64,000 nucleotides of DNA. It comes from CAKMMH01 sp927798255. Lineage in GTDB: Bacteria; Bdellovibrionota_C; UBA2361; CAKMMH01. Below are positions 57,079 to 64,000 of the stretch, in pieces. A program made the translations under genes and the position numbers. Each line of letters starts with the position of its first letter. Position 1 is the first letter of the stretch. Location of the stretch: the NCBI GenBank assembly GCA_034180415.1, contig JAXFOK010000054.1, forward strand, positions 1-64,000. The letters are read 5' to 3'. The notes beneath the pieces were generated by a model, which ran no database searches, was not told the origin of the DNA, and was given only the letters and a program-made list of their open reading frames with translations.

Positions 57079-57447
57079 TTAATTTTTATCATCACTTTGA
57101 GTGTTATTATCATTTAAATTTTTATCATTTTTTGTAAAAGGTTTTCTTCCTAGTTCATATCCCGCGTTTAAAAGAGTGTGAATTCCTGTAGGGCCTGTTA
57201 AAAACATAAAAAACACAATTAATAAAACTTTTAGTGAAATTAAACTTGCATCGTGAATGTTATATGTTTTAAAAACAAATAAGATTGATGATAGTAATAA
57301 AAGCATTGTTGAAAGAGTGTCCCCCTTAGATGCAGCATGAACTCTTGTGTAAAAATCTGGAAATCTTATTACACCAAGGACTGCTAGAGCAAATGAAACA
57401 ACAGATGTGAAAGCTAATATAGTAATTATAATATCAAAATAATTCAC
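57079..57447 (-). CDS. mnhG: Antiporter subunit G (MnhG)
   Basis: 122 aa. It has the MnhG pattern LGVIRFPDFYTRVHAASKGDT and FFMFLTGPTGIHTL, and an Asn/Asp-rich C-terminal tail (NDNNTQSDDKN). Confidence 0.92.
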   Translation of the reverse strand: MNYFDIIITILAFTSVVSFALAVLGVIRFPDFYTRVHAASKGDTLSTMLLLLSSILFVFKTYNIHDASLISLKVLLIVFFMFLTGPTGIHTLLNAGYELGRKPFTKNDKNLNDNNTQSDDKN

Positions 57448-57477
57448 TTTTTCTTCCTCTTTAAAAATACTTCTTAT

Positions 57478-57759
57478 TTACTCAACATCTTTTTTCATAA
57501 CATGTTTTAAAAAACGGCCAGCAACAAGAGAAGATAAAAAATTTAAAAGTGCATATGTAAGAGCTAAATCTATATACATATCAAGTTTTCCAAGAAGTAT
57601 ACCAATTAGAACTAAAAGTGATACGACTTTTGTACCAATAATATTTATGGCAAGCACTCTATCTATCATTGTTGGTCCTCTTAATACAGCAAAGATTACT
57701 ACAAACATAAGAAGTATTAAGCAACACATTGTAACGTAAAAAATAAAATTTATATCCAT
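57478..57759 (-). CDS. mnhF: Antiporter subunit F (MnhF)
   Basis: 93 aa, three hydrophobic segments. The pattern LRGPTMIDRVLAINIIGTK is the MnhF mark. Confidence 0.93.
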   Translation of the reverse strand: MDINFIFYVTMCCLILLMFVVIFAVLRGPTMIDRVLAINIIGTKVVSLLVLIGILLGKLDMYIDLALTYALLNFLSSLVAGRFLKHVMKKDVE

Positions 57760-57779
57760 ATAAAAAACTAAAAATAAAA

Positions 57780-58250
57780 TTAACTAAAAACTTTTAATAA
57801 CTTATCTTCAATAGCTTTAACTCCTTCTATTGCACCTTCTTCTTTTAATGCATGTATTGTAAGTTTATTATCAACAACAGAAATAGTTATAGTGCCGGGT
57901 GTTAAAGTTATTGAATTTGCTAAAAACATTTTTGCTAAATCACTTGTAAGCACTGTTTCATATGTAAAGATTCTAGGGTTAATATTTTTTATAACATTTT
58001 TACTTAGGACTATCCTTGTTATCATAAAATTTGAAAGAATTATTTGGTAAATAAGCCAAGGAATGTAAAAAAGAAATTTTATAAATATCTTAATATTTTT
58101 ACATATATTGTTACTATTATTTATAAGGTCCCTTGAAGTATAAGCGACAATTAAGCTTGAAATTATGCCAAGTGAAACATGAAAAACATCATATTTTCCA
58201 CTTAAGGCAAGCCAAACAGATAGAAATAAAATAAAAGATATAAAAACCAT
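57780..58250 (-). CDS. mnhE: Antiporter subunit E (MnhE)
   Basis: The MnhE family begins with a membrane segment followed by LSG: here MVFISFILFLSVWLALSGKYD. I used the ATG at 58250 on that basis (156 aa). The frame extends to an ATG at 58361 (193 aa). Neither start has a clear ribosome site. The ITLTPGTITISVVDNKLTIHAL segment near residue 115 is the family mark. First gene of the ten-gene operon, divergent from the tRNAs. Confidence 0.88.
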   Translation of the reverse strand: MVFISFILFLSVWLALSGKYDVFHVSLGIISSLIVAYTSRDLINNSNNICKNIKIFIKFLFYIPWLIYQIILSNFMITRIVLSKNVIKNINPRIFTYETVLTSDLAKMFLANSITLTPGTITISVVDNKLTIHALKEEGAIEGVKAIEDKLLKVFS

Positions 58251-58425
58251 AATAACTAAATTAAAAAAGAAAAAAAATATATATATTTTTAGTAACTTAG
58301 TATAAAAATAATTATATTTTTTAACAAGGTAGTAATAATTTTTTATATGACTTATTGACATTATTATAAATTTTCATTATGCTAACTAACTGTTGACTTG
58401 ATTTATAAGTTAATAAAGACTTTGT

Positions 58426-58502
58426 GGGCCAGTAGCTCAGCTGGTTAGAGTACGTGCCTGATAAGCACGGGGTCGGAAGTTCAAGTCTTCCCTGGCCCAC
58501 CA
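58426..58502 (+). tRNA. tRNA-Ile(GAU)
   Basis: The acceptor arms GGGCCAG and CTGGCCC pair, and CCA is encoded. The anticodon stem CGTGC/GCACG has loop CTGATAA, anticodon GAT. T-arm AGTTCAAGTCT. Confidence 0.97.
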
Positions 58503-58593
58503 TTTTTTAGATATTTTTATATTTAATATCTTGAAAGAAGAACGTTTTTATATTATTATATATTCTTGTTGACGTTAGATTATTCAGAGTTAT

Positions 58594-58666
58594 GGGGGTA
58601 TAGCTCAGCTGGGAGAGCGTCGGCTTTGCAAGCCGAATGTCAAGGGTTCGATCCCCTTTACCTCCA
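58594..58666 (+). tRNA. tRNA-Ala(UGC)
   Basis: The acceptor arms GGGGGTA and TACCTCC pair with one G-T. The anticodon stem TCGGC/GCCGA has loop TTTGCAA, anticodon TGC. T-arm GGGTTCGATCCCC. The 3' CCA is not encoded, unlike the other two tRNAs in the window. Confidence 0.97.
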
Positions 58667-58780
58667 TATCCTTTTTATCTTTATCAATTATTACCTACTA
58701 CCATTTATCAGGTGCCCTATTTCCAAATATCTATTACCAATTATCGTAAACTCTTTTCTAGATACACCTAAGTCCGATTT

Positions 58781-58904
58781 CTGATACTAGCTTCTAAAAA
58801 ATAAAAAAAAGGGTATTATTGAACGAGAAACAGGTTTCAAGCAGCTAGTATCAGGTAACTAGTAACTAATTGTGGGTTACTGAATACTAATATCAACTAG
58901 CTGC
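58781..58904. other. Intergenic region with competing inverted repeats
   Basis: CTGATACTAGCT (58781-58792) is complementary to 58843-58854. The overlapping segment 58841-58849 (GCAGCTAGT) is also complementary to 58896-58904. Thus two stems exclude each other. AGTAAC/GTTACT (58861-58866, 58876-58881) lies inside. It follows the tRNA pair and precedes the convergent end of the gene at 58916. Confidence 0.5.
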
Positions 58905-58915
58905 CAAAACATGTA

Positions 58916-60133
58916 TTAAAATGATGTAACAAATTCTCTATCTATAAACTTAGAGTTCATTCTCTTTCTTACAATTTTAATTTCAAAAAATTCATCTAAC
59001 TTCTTATAATCTTGTGGAGCAAAAGGAAGCTTGTATTCATTGTGTTCTAAAGTAAACAAAGTAACTCTTGGATAGAATAAATATCTTTTATAATAGTATT
59101 GACCATTTCCATTTATAACTTTAATTACGTATATACCTTTTGCAGAATATGATTTATTAAAATAAAGAGTTCTTGTTTCATTTTTCGTATTAGACATATT
59201 AACATCTCTACTTTCGTATAGACCATACTGATTATAAACTTCAACTCTTGTTATTCCTATTCCTGAAACCTCAACATCAAAATTTAAAGTCTTCTTTTTG
59301 TTTTCTTCTTTAATTGAAACTCGTTTTAAAAATATATCTGAATTAGTAAGGAAATTGTTATCTGATGCAATAACTTTTTTAATAGAATCGTTTTCAAAAA
59401 ACTTTTCTAATTTTATTTCATCTGTATTAAAATCTAGCTCCAGCCCTTTAATTTGTGCAGAAATTTGAAGATTATTTATATATTGTGATAATGCATTATA
59501 ATTTTTTATAACCATAGCTAAACTTTCTTTTGCCGAGACATTACGTTCACCTTGCTTTATAACAAACTCTATAGAGCTAGAGTAAGAAATTAATAAGCTT
59601 CGTAGTTTTGCAGACTCAACTGGTTGAAGAATCTTACTTGTAGGAATCTCTGCGAGTAATTTATTAATTGAAGAAATAATATTAGAAAGCGTTTGCCTAA
59701 CAGAACTGATTTTTAAATGTTCCCATTGAATTTTTGCAATATCTTTATTTAATACTGACTCTCTCTCTTCATCTAAATCTTCTATATAAATATTCTGCAT
59801 GAGCCACTCGATTTCTTCTAGTGGATTTAATGATAAGAATGTTACTTCTGTTTCGTTATTATTTGAATTTAAATTATTTTCATTTTCATCATTTAACTTA
59901 TTTTCATTACTATCATTATTTGATTCTTCAATTACTTCATTATTGTTTTCACTTTCTGACTTAGAATCTGATTTAAAATTTTGAACATTTTTTATAGTAG
60001 TATCAATTTTTTCTGTTACGGAATTTTGTACTTTTTTAAGATGAATTTTTGAAGATAGATTAATTATAGCTGGAATAAAAAATATAATTGTAACAACTAC
60101 AACGATAGACAAAATTATCAAAAGTTTTTTCAT
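58916..60133 (-). CDS. Membrane-anchored protein of unknown function
   Basis: I chose the start at 60133 because AGGA lies upstream and the protein then opens with a membrane segment (MKKLLIILSIVVVVTIIFF). The longer frame to 60190 adds 19 residues. 405 aa. Residues 30-105 are Asn/Glu/Ser-rich and probably disordered. A helical middle follows, then a beta-like C-terminus (about 270-400) with FDVEVSGIGITRVEVYNQYG near 287 onward. The family is not recognised. It could sit in the periplasm, anchored at the inner membrane. Confidence 0.75.
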   Translation of the reverse strand: MKKLLIILSIVVVVTIIFFIPAIINLSSKIHLKKVQNSVTEKIDTTIKNVQNFKSDSKSESENNNEVIEESNNDSNENKLNDENENNLNSNNNETEVTFLSLNPLEEIEWLMQNIYIEDLDEERESVLNKDIAKIQWEHLKISSVRQTLSNIISSINKLLAEIPTSKILQPVESAKLRSLLISYSSSIEFVIKQGERNVSAKESLAMVIKNYNALSQYINNLQISAQIKGLELDFNTDEIKLEKFFENDSIKKVIASDNNFLTNSDIFLKRVSIKEENKKKTLNFDVEVSGIGITRVEVYNQYGLYESRDVNMSNTKNETRTLYFNKSYSAKGIYVIKVINGNGQYYYKRYLFYPRVTLFTLEHNEYKLPFAPQDYKKLDEFFEIKIVRKRMNSKFIDREFVTSF

Positions 60134-60459
60134 ACAATAATTCCTATAACTTTTTAAAAAGCGAAATAATACATATAAAATGTCTAGCAAACGTTTAAAT
60201 TTGATTCTATCAAATTTTATAAAATAATTAAAATTTTTCTAAAATTTAGGATAATCAAATATAATTCTGTAAAATCAGTATGTTAACATTTTATAACATT
60301 AATTTTAATAAGATTTAAGATTTAATAAGAAAAGGAAGTAAGATAAACGAATATAATTTCTAAATAAAATGTGGAGGAAAGATGATAAGAGAAAACCCTT
60401 TAGTCATATGAAACCTTAAAAATCATCCTCCCTCCTAAGTGTTAACAGATATGAAATGT
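60134..60459. other. A+T-rich gap upstream of the anchored protein
   Basis: No supported gene or RNA was seen. The 60361-60459 part is richer in G+C and approaches the cassette below. Confidence 0.4.
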
Positions 60460-60498
60460 ACAAGGTGTAGGGAAACAATAAGTTTCCCTACATCTTGT
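60460..60498. repeat. Long hairpin at left side of GC-rich cassette
   Basis: A 17-bp near-perfect stem (60460-60476, ACAAGGTGTAGGGAAAC, with 60482-60498, one G-T pair) has a 5-base loop. There is no T-run on either strand. Confidence 0.65.
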
Positions 60499-60509
60499 CC
60501 CCTATTCGT

Positions 60510-60532
60510 GCGCCTAGCAAGGCGCCTAGCAA
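60510..60532. repeat. Tandem 12-base direct repeat
   Basis: GCGCCTAGCAA occurs at 60510-60520 and 60522-60532. It is GC-rich within an A+T-rich genome. Confidence 0.7.
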
Positions 60533-60597
60533 AATCTATGTACGGAGCGACGGAAATCGCATAGGATGCGAACACCGAACTCTAGGTCCCCGAAAAA

Positions 60598-60795
60598 TTA
60601 GCGAACCATTGGGTCGTTCTCATCGGCTTCGTACTCGCCATCGTCCGAGTCATCTTCGACTTCGCATTCATCGTCTTTGTTGCTTTCGCAACTCGGATCG
60701 ACGCTGCCTCCGGCCAAGTACTCGATAGCATCGCTCCCTTCGTCAATAAAGAAATCGGAAAAAGTGTTGCTAGAATTGCTGGAAAATTTCGCCAT
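60598..60795 (-). CDS. Small acidic protein, 65 aa, in GC-rich cassette
   Basis: The ATG at 60795 has AAAGGAG 7-8 bases upstream, one of the stronger ribosome sites in the window. The N-terminus is Ser/Asn/Phe-rich and the C-terminal half is Asp/Glu-rich with two Cys (about 35-50). The row 60661-60720 has 32 of 60 G/C, far above most of the window. The opposite strand is also open, but without a good start. I do not recognise the protein. It could be a DNA-mimic or inhibitor-type protein, but only acidity supports that. Confidence 0.55.
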   Translation of the reverse strand: MAKFSSNSSNTFSDFFIDEGSDAIEYLAGGSVDPSCESNKDDECEVEDDSDDGEYEADENDPMVR

Positions 60796-60878
60796 ATTAG
60801 CGCTCCTTTCGTTTTACCTTAGTACCAAAGAAATACGCTGCGCTTCATACGCAGAGAAACCGTATTTTTTAGTAATTA

Positions 60879-60934
60879 AGGTGGGTTGCTAATATAGACT
60901 AATCAAAAAAATAATCTTTATTAGCAACCCACCT
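60879..60934. repeat. Perfect 15-bp stem hairpin at right side of cassette
   Basis: 60879-60893 (AGGTGGGTTGCTAAT) is exactly complementary to 60920-60934, with a 26-base A/T loop. There is no T-run. It lies upstream of the 65-aa gene and could also shape its leader RNA. Confidence 0.7.
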
Positions 60935-61236
60935 ATAAAAATAAACTTAAGGAAACAAAGATATGACCAAAAATTTCCATAAATTAACTAATTAGAGAAA
61001 GGATTTTTTTTATCTAAAACAAAATAACTAAAAATTACCCTTAATTCTTATCATCTACTCATAATTAATAGAATCACATAGCTGTGAAGCATTTTTGAGT
61101 GTACCAAATTACAATATCTTAGTAAAGTTATTTTTTATCTCTCAATAACTTTTTAATCCTTGCAAAAATTATTATGTTTAATATAAAATATACTTGATTT
61201 TATTATAATTTTTATAATTTTTAACTTTTACTAACT
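60935..61236. promoter_or_regulatory. A+T-rich gap upstream of pilP-like gene
   Basis: No gene was seen. It presumably holds the promoter of the plus-strand pilP-cmoB unit, but no box can be assigned. Confidence 0.35.
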
Positions 61237-61836
61237 ATGAAAAGAAATGTAATTATTTTTATCATTGGTATTCTTGTTGTAATTTTAATTCTTGGTATTT
61301 ATGCATTAAACTTGTTTTTCGGAACTTTCAAGGAAAATCCCAAAAACGCAATTACAAGTGTAGTTAATAGTAAAGCATTTAGCGATAAAATTAACGGAAT
61401 CAAAATTAAAGTAGGAAAAAGCTTAGATAATTCAAACAAACCTACTAAAAATAATACAAAGCCCCCAATTAATTTAAAAGATAATAAGCACTTGTACGCT
61501 TACAATTCACGTGGAAAAAGAGACCCATTTGTAAGATACGATGCTAGCAACAACAATTCAAAAGATGAAAAAGTAGATAAAGATGCTACTCCTTTAGAAA
61601 AATTCGATATTAGCAAATTAAAGTTAACCGCTATTATATCAAGTGGGGATATTCCAAAAGCAGTTATCGAAGATGCAGATGGAAAAGGTTTTTTTGTTGA
61701 GAAAGGCGCGAATATCGGATTAAATAATGGTGTCATTACAGATATTTTACAAGATAAAATCATAATCACTGAAACTCAAGTTGATTTTACTGGTCAGAAA
61801 AAAGTTAGAACTATAGAAATGAAACTAAGAAAATAA
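61237..61836 (+). CDS. pilP: PilP-like type IV pilus assembly protein
   Basis: 199 aa. A membrane anchor (5-28) is followed by an Asn/Lys/Pro-rich linker and a C-terminal domain with SRGKRDPFVRYD near 88 and PLEKFDISKLKLTAIIS, then DGKGFFVEKGANIGLNNGVIT. This is the PilP pattern. PilP links inner-membrane PilNO to the secretin in type IV pili. No other pil genes are in the window. It is followed by cmoB at 9 bases. Confidence 0.75.
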   Translation: MKRNVIIFIIGILVVILILGIYALNLFFGTFKENPKNAITSVVNSKAFSDKINGIKIKVGKSLDNSNKPTKNNTKPPINLKDNKHLYAYNSRGKRDPFVRYDASNNNSKDEKVDKDATPLEKFDISKLKLTAIISSGDIPKAVIEDADGKGFFVEKGANIGLNNGVITDILQDKIIITETQVDFTGQKKVRTIEMKLRK

Positions 61837-61845
61837 TTATTATTT

Positions 61846-62811
61846 ATGGATATATTAAAAGAATATAAAGATTTTATTGATCAAAAATCATTAAAAGTAT
61901 TAAGAACAGAATTTAAGAAGAAATATATACTTTCTCAATCTTTTGAAGAATTTTATAAATTTTCAAAAATAAAATTTGATATATCATCAAAAATTAATAT
62001 AGAAGATGATGTTATAAAAATTGAGAGTATAGATAATTCAAAAAAATTATCCTCTAAAAAACTTTCTCTTTTAACTAATCAAATACATCTTCTTTCTCCT
62101 TGGAGAATTGGCCCGTACAAAATTCTTGATTACACTATTGAAAGTGAATGGAACTCATTTTATAAATTTAATAGACTAAAAGAGTTTATACCTGATTTAA
62201 AAAATAAAATTGTAGCAGATATCGGTGGAAATAACGGATATTTTAGTTTTAGGTTATCAGAATTTAATCCTAAATTAATAATCAATGCTGAACCTGGACC
62301 TAAAAACTATTTTCAATTTAAACTTCTTCAAAAATTTCTAAAAATTGAAAACATAGTCCATGAACCTGTAAAAGCAGAAAATTTTAGTATATTTAATAAA
62401 TTTTTTGATGTTATTTTTTGTCTTGGGGTTATTTATCATCAAAGAAATCCACTATTAATGTTAAATGAATGTTACAAAGCATTAAATAAAAATGGGATAA
62501 TAATTTTAGAAACCATTGTTTATGACAATAAAGAACCTATTGCACTTTGTCCTAAAACTTATCAAAAAATGAGAAATGTATGGTTCCTTCCTACACCTTC
62601 TTGTTTAAAACGATGGCTTGAAATATCTAATTTTGAAATATTAAAAGAAAGTACATTATTTCCTACTACATTTAATGAACAACATAAAACAAAAGATGCA
62701 ACATTTGAAAGCCTAGAAGATTTCCTAGATAAAGATAATCCCAAACTTACGATTGAAGGTTATCATGCGCCTAAAAGATATATAGTTTTGGCAAAAAAGA
62801 AGGTAAATTAA
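61846..62811 (+). CDS. cmoB: tRNA U34 carboxymethyltransferase CmoB
   Basis: Transfers carboxymethyl from carboxy-SAM to 5-hydroxyuridine 34, giving cmo5U in tRNAs reading four-codon boxes. 321 aa, normal. LSPWRIGPYKI (83-93), SAM-binding VADIGGNNGYF (123-133), GVIYHQRNPL, ETIVYD, MRNVWFLPTPSCLKRWL and EGYHAPKRY are all CmoB marks. cmoA, which makes carboxy-SAM, is not in the window. Confidence 0.95.
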   Translation: MDILKEYKDFIDQKSLKVLRTEFKKKYILSQSFEEFYKFSKIKFDISSKINIEDDVIKIESIDNSKKLSSKKLSLLTNQIHLLSPWRIGPYKILDYTIESEWNSFYKFNRLKEFIPDLKNKIVADIGGNNGYFSFRLSEFNPKLIINAEPGPKNYFQFKLLQKFLKIENIVHEPVKAENFSIFNKFFDVIFCLGVIYHQRNPLLMLNECYKALNKNGIIILETIVYDNKEPIALCPKTYQKMRNVWFLPTPSCLKRWLEISNFEILKESTLFPTTFNEQHKTKDATFESLEDFLDKDNPKLTIEGYHAPKRYIVLAKKKVN

Positions 62812-62882
62812 AGTTGTTTTATTAGGTAAACGCTAAATATTCCAGAAGTGGCAACTAAAATTTTGCATTAATCAGTGTTTTC

Positions 62883-63998
62883 TTAGATAATCTCACTATA
62901 ACTTCCAAGATAACGAAGTGTATCACACATTGAATGTAAGCCATTTAAAAATTTTATAAAATTTGGTGAATAAACATCTGTTTCTAAATCGAAATAAAAC
63001 ATAAACTCAAAATCTCTATTAGGTATTGGTCTGCTTTCAAGTTTTGTCATATTAGTACCAAATGAATTTATATATGAAATAACATTATACAATGCACCTG
63101 GTTTGTGAGGAATTGATAACATTACACTCGTACGATTTGCCCCTGGGTAAATCTCTAATTCTTTACTGATGCAAATAAAACGCGTGTGATTATTACCTTC
63201 ATCTTGAATTGCTTCAAAGAGAGATTCAAGCTTATATAGTGATGCAGAACTACTTGAAGAAATAGAAGCAATGGAGTTATCTTCTGATTCAGATACTTTT
63301 TTTGCAGCAACTGCTGTATTTTCACAAGGTACAACATTAATGTTAGGATATTTTGATAAAAAAGAAGCACATTGAGCAATAGCTTGCGGATGAGATGTAA
63401 TAGTTTTAATATCACTTATTTTTGTCCCTGGTTTTACTAGAAGATTATGATCAACTTTAAGTCTAACAGAACGTACAATACTAAAATTATATTTCATCAT
63501 TAAATCATAAACTTTAGTAACAGAACCTGCAGTGCTATTTTCAATTGGAATAACACCGTATCTTGCTTCATTGTTATTTATTGCTAAAAAAACGTCTTCA
63601 AAGTTTTTCGCAAATAATAACTTTGAAACCTTAAATAATTTATCAGCTGCAATTTGAGAATATGCCCCCTCAACTCCTTGACAAACAACTTTCTCATTAT
63701 CTGGAAAACTTTTGAAAGTCTCTCTAAGTGCATTAATAACTTTTTTAACTATAACATTGTTATTATCATCATTTACATAACTATAACTATTGCAAACGCA
63801 AAGAACTGAGTTATAAAATACATCAGCAAATTGTCTAGAGTCATCATTAAAATAATTATCAAAAATATATCGAAGCTCTCGCTCAAGACTCACTAAATTA
63901 TTACTAGAGGTTATAACTTCTCTTGATGCTTTTAAACGAGCCTTTAGAATTTTTGCTAACTCTTTATCAATTCTTTCTAATTCTTCCTTGCTTGACAT
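62883..63998 (-). CDS. pheA: Chorismate mutase/prephenate dehydratase (P-protein)
   Basis: Makes prephenate and then phenylpyruvate for phenylalanine synthesis. Residues 1-95 form the helical chorismate mutase-type part (RIDKELAKILKARLKAS). The prephenate dehydratase part begins near GVEGAYSQIAADK (108-120), with IENSTAGSV near 155. An ACT domain follows from about residue 290 with ESRP. The start is 2 bases from the window edge, so the ribosome site cannot be seen, and an earlier start is possible. Confidence 0.93.
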   Translation of the reverse strand: MSSKEELERIDKELAKILKARLKASREVITSSNNLVSLERELRYIFDNYFNDDSRQFADVFYNSVLCVCNSYSYVNDDNNNVIVKKVINALRETFKSFPDNEKVVCQGVEGAYSQIAADKLFKVSKLLFAKNFEDVFLAINNNEARYGVIPIENSTAGSVTKVYDLMMKYNFSIVRSVRLKVDHNLLVKPGTKISDIKTITSHPQAIAQCASFLSKYPNINVVPCENTAVAAKKVSESEDNSIASISSSSSASLYKLESLFEAIQDEGNNHTRFICISKELEIYPGANRTSVMLSIPHKPGALYNVISYINSFGTNMTKLESRPIPNRDFEFMFYFDLETDVYSPNFIKFLNGLHSMCDTLRYLGSYSEII

Positions 63999-64000
63999 AG

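Noticed and set aside
58426..58666. Part of an rRNA operon
   Set aside because: No 16S- or 23S-like sequence flanks the two tRNAs; the left side is the mnh operon and the right side is an unrelated gene.
60495..60728. Plus-strand ORF of 77 aa in the GC-rich cassette
   Set aside because: Arg/Ser-rich shadow of the minus-strand acidic gene, with no good ribosome site.

Overview
The window comes from a strongly A+T-rich, Gram-negative bacterium. The evidence is a DegP-type periplasmic protease, signal peptides and lipoprotein signals, a PilP-like type IV pilus protein, exonuclease I, CmoB, and ETF with ETF:quinone oxidoreductase. Ankyrin-type sequences, large Asn/Lys-rich repeat proteins and decaying genes suggest a host-associated or predatory life. 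I cannot place it in a phylum from sequence alone. It looks proteobacterial in the broad sense (delta-like, Bdellovibrio-like or SAR324-like are all possible).

Layout. 1-3.0 kb: the end of a giant repeat protein, open at the window edge, with eight exact 47-residue repeats. 3.1-8.5 kb: an orphan VirB2/TrbC-like pilin, a DegP protease, a dicarboxylate-type symporter, a small C_GCAxxG_C_C protein and exonuclease I. 8.5-13.4 kb: a decayed ankyrin fragment, then leuA, truA and asd on the minus strand. A 44-codon leader ORF ending in six Leu codons precedes leuA. A tRNA-Pro follows. 13.5-23.9 kb: a CNNM/CBS membrane protein, a 1563-aa secreted metalloprotease-like protein, and a minus-strand electron-transfer operon (fused EtfB-EtfA, ETF-QO, L,D-transpeptidase). 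24-31 kb: a plus-strand operon of one alkaline-phosphatase-superfamily lipoprotein and three exported proteins, the last with a Gly/Asn/Leu solenoid. 31-37 kb: gene remnants and three unrecognised proteins that could be effectors, one with an ankyrin-like unit. 37-46 kb: folD, three more alkaline-phosphatase-superfamily proteins, a membrane protein, a ribbon-helix-helix-like protein, ftsH and dut. 46-49 kb: rpsO-pnp. 49-50.6 kb: an unrecognised secreted protein. 50.7-58.3 kb: a ten-gene Mrp/Mbh-type cation/proton antiporter operon with three MnhD/NuoL-type subunits. 58.4-64 kb: tRNA-Ile and tRNA-Ala, a membrane-anchored protein, a GC-rich hairpin-flanked cassette with a 65-aa acidic protein, pilP-like, cmoB and pheA.

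How the genes fit together. EtfBA and ETF-QO pass electrons to the quinone pool. The Mrp-type operon exchanges cations for protons. The four alkaline-phosphatase-superfamily enzymes carry Thr or Ser where sulfatases carry the formylglycine Cys, so they are probably phosphate-group enzymes rather than sulfatases. Two of them share a C-terminal LxxLGY tail with the small ribbon-helix-helix-like protein. CmoB would modify U34 of tRNAs such as the Pro(UGG) and Ala(UGC) tRNAs found here. The less ordinary parts of the window are the leucine leader, the repeat protein, the 24-31 kb exported-protein operon, the LxxLGY proteins and the GC-rich cassette near 60.5 kb.
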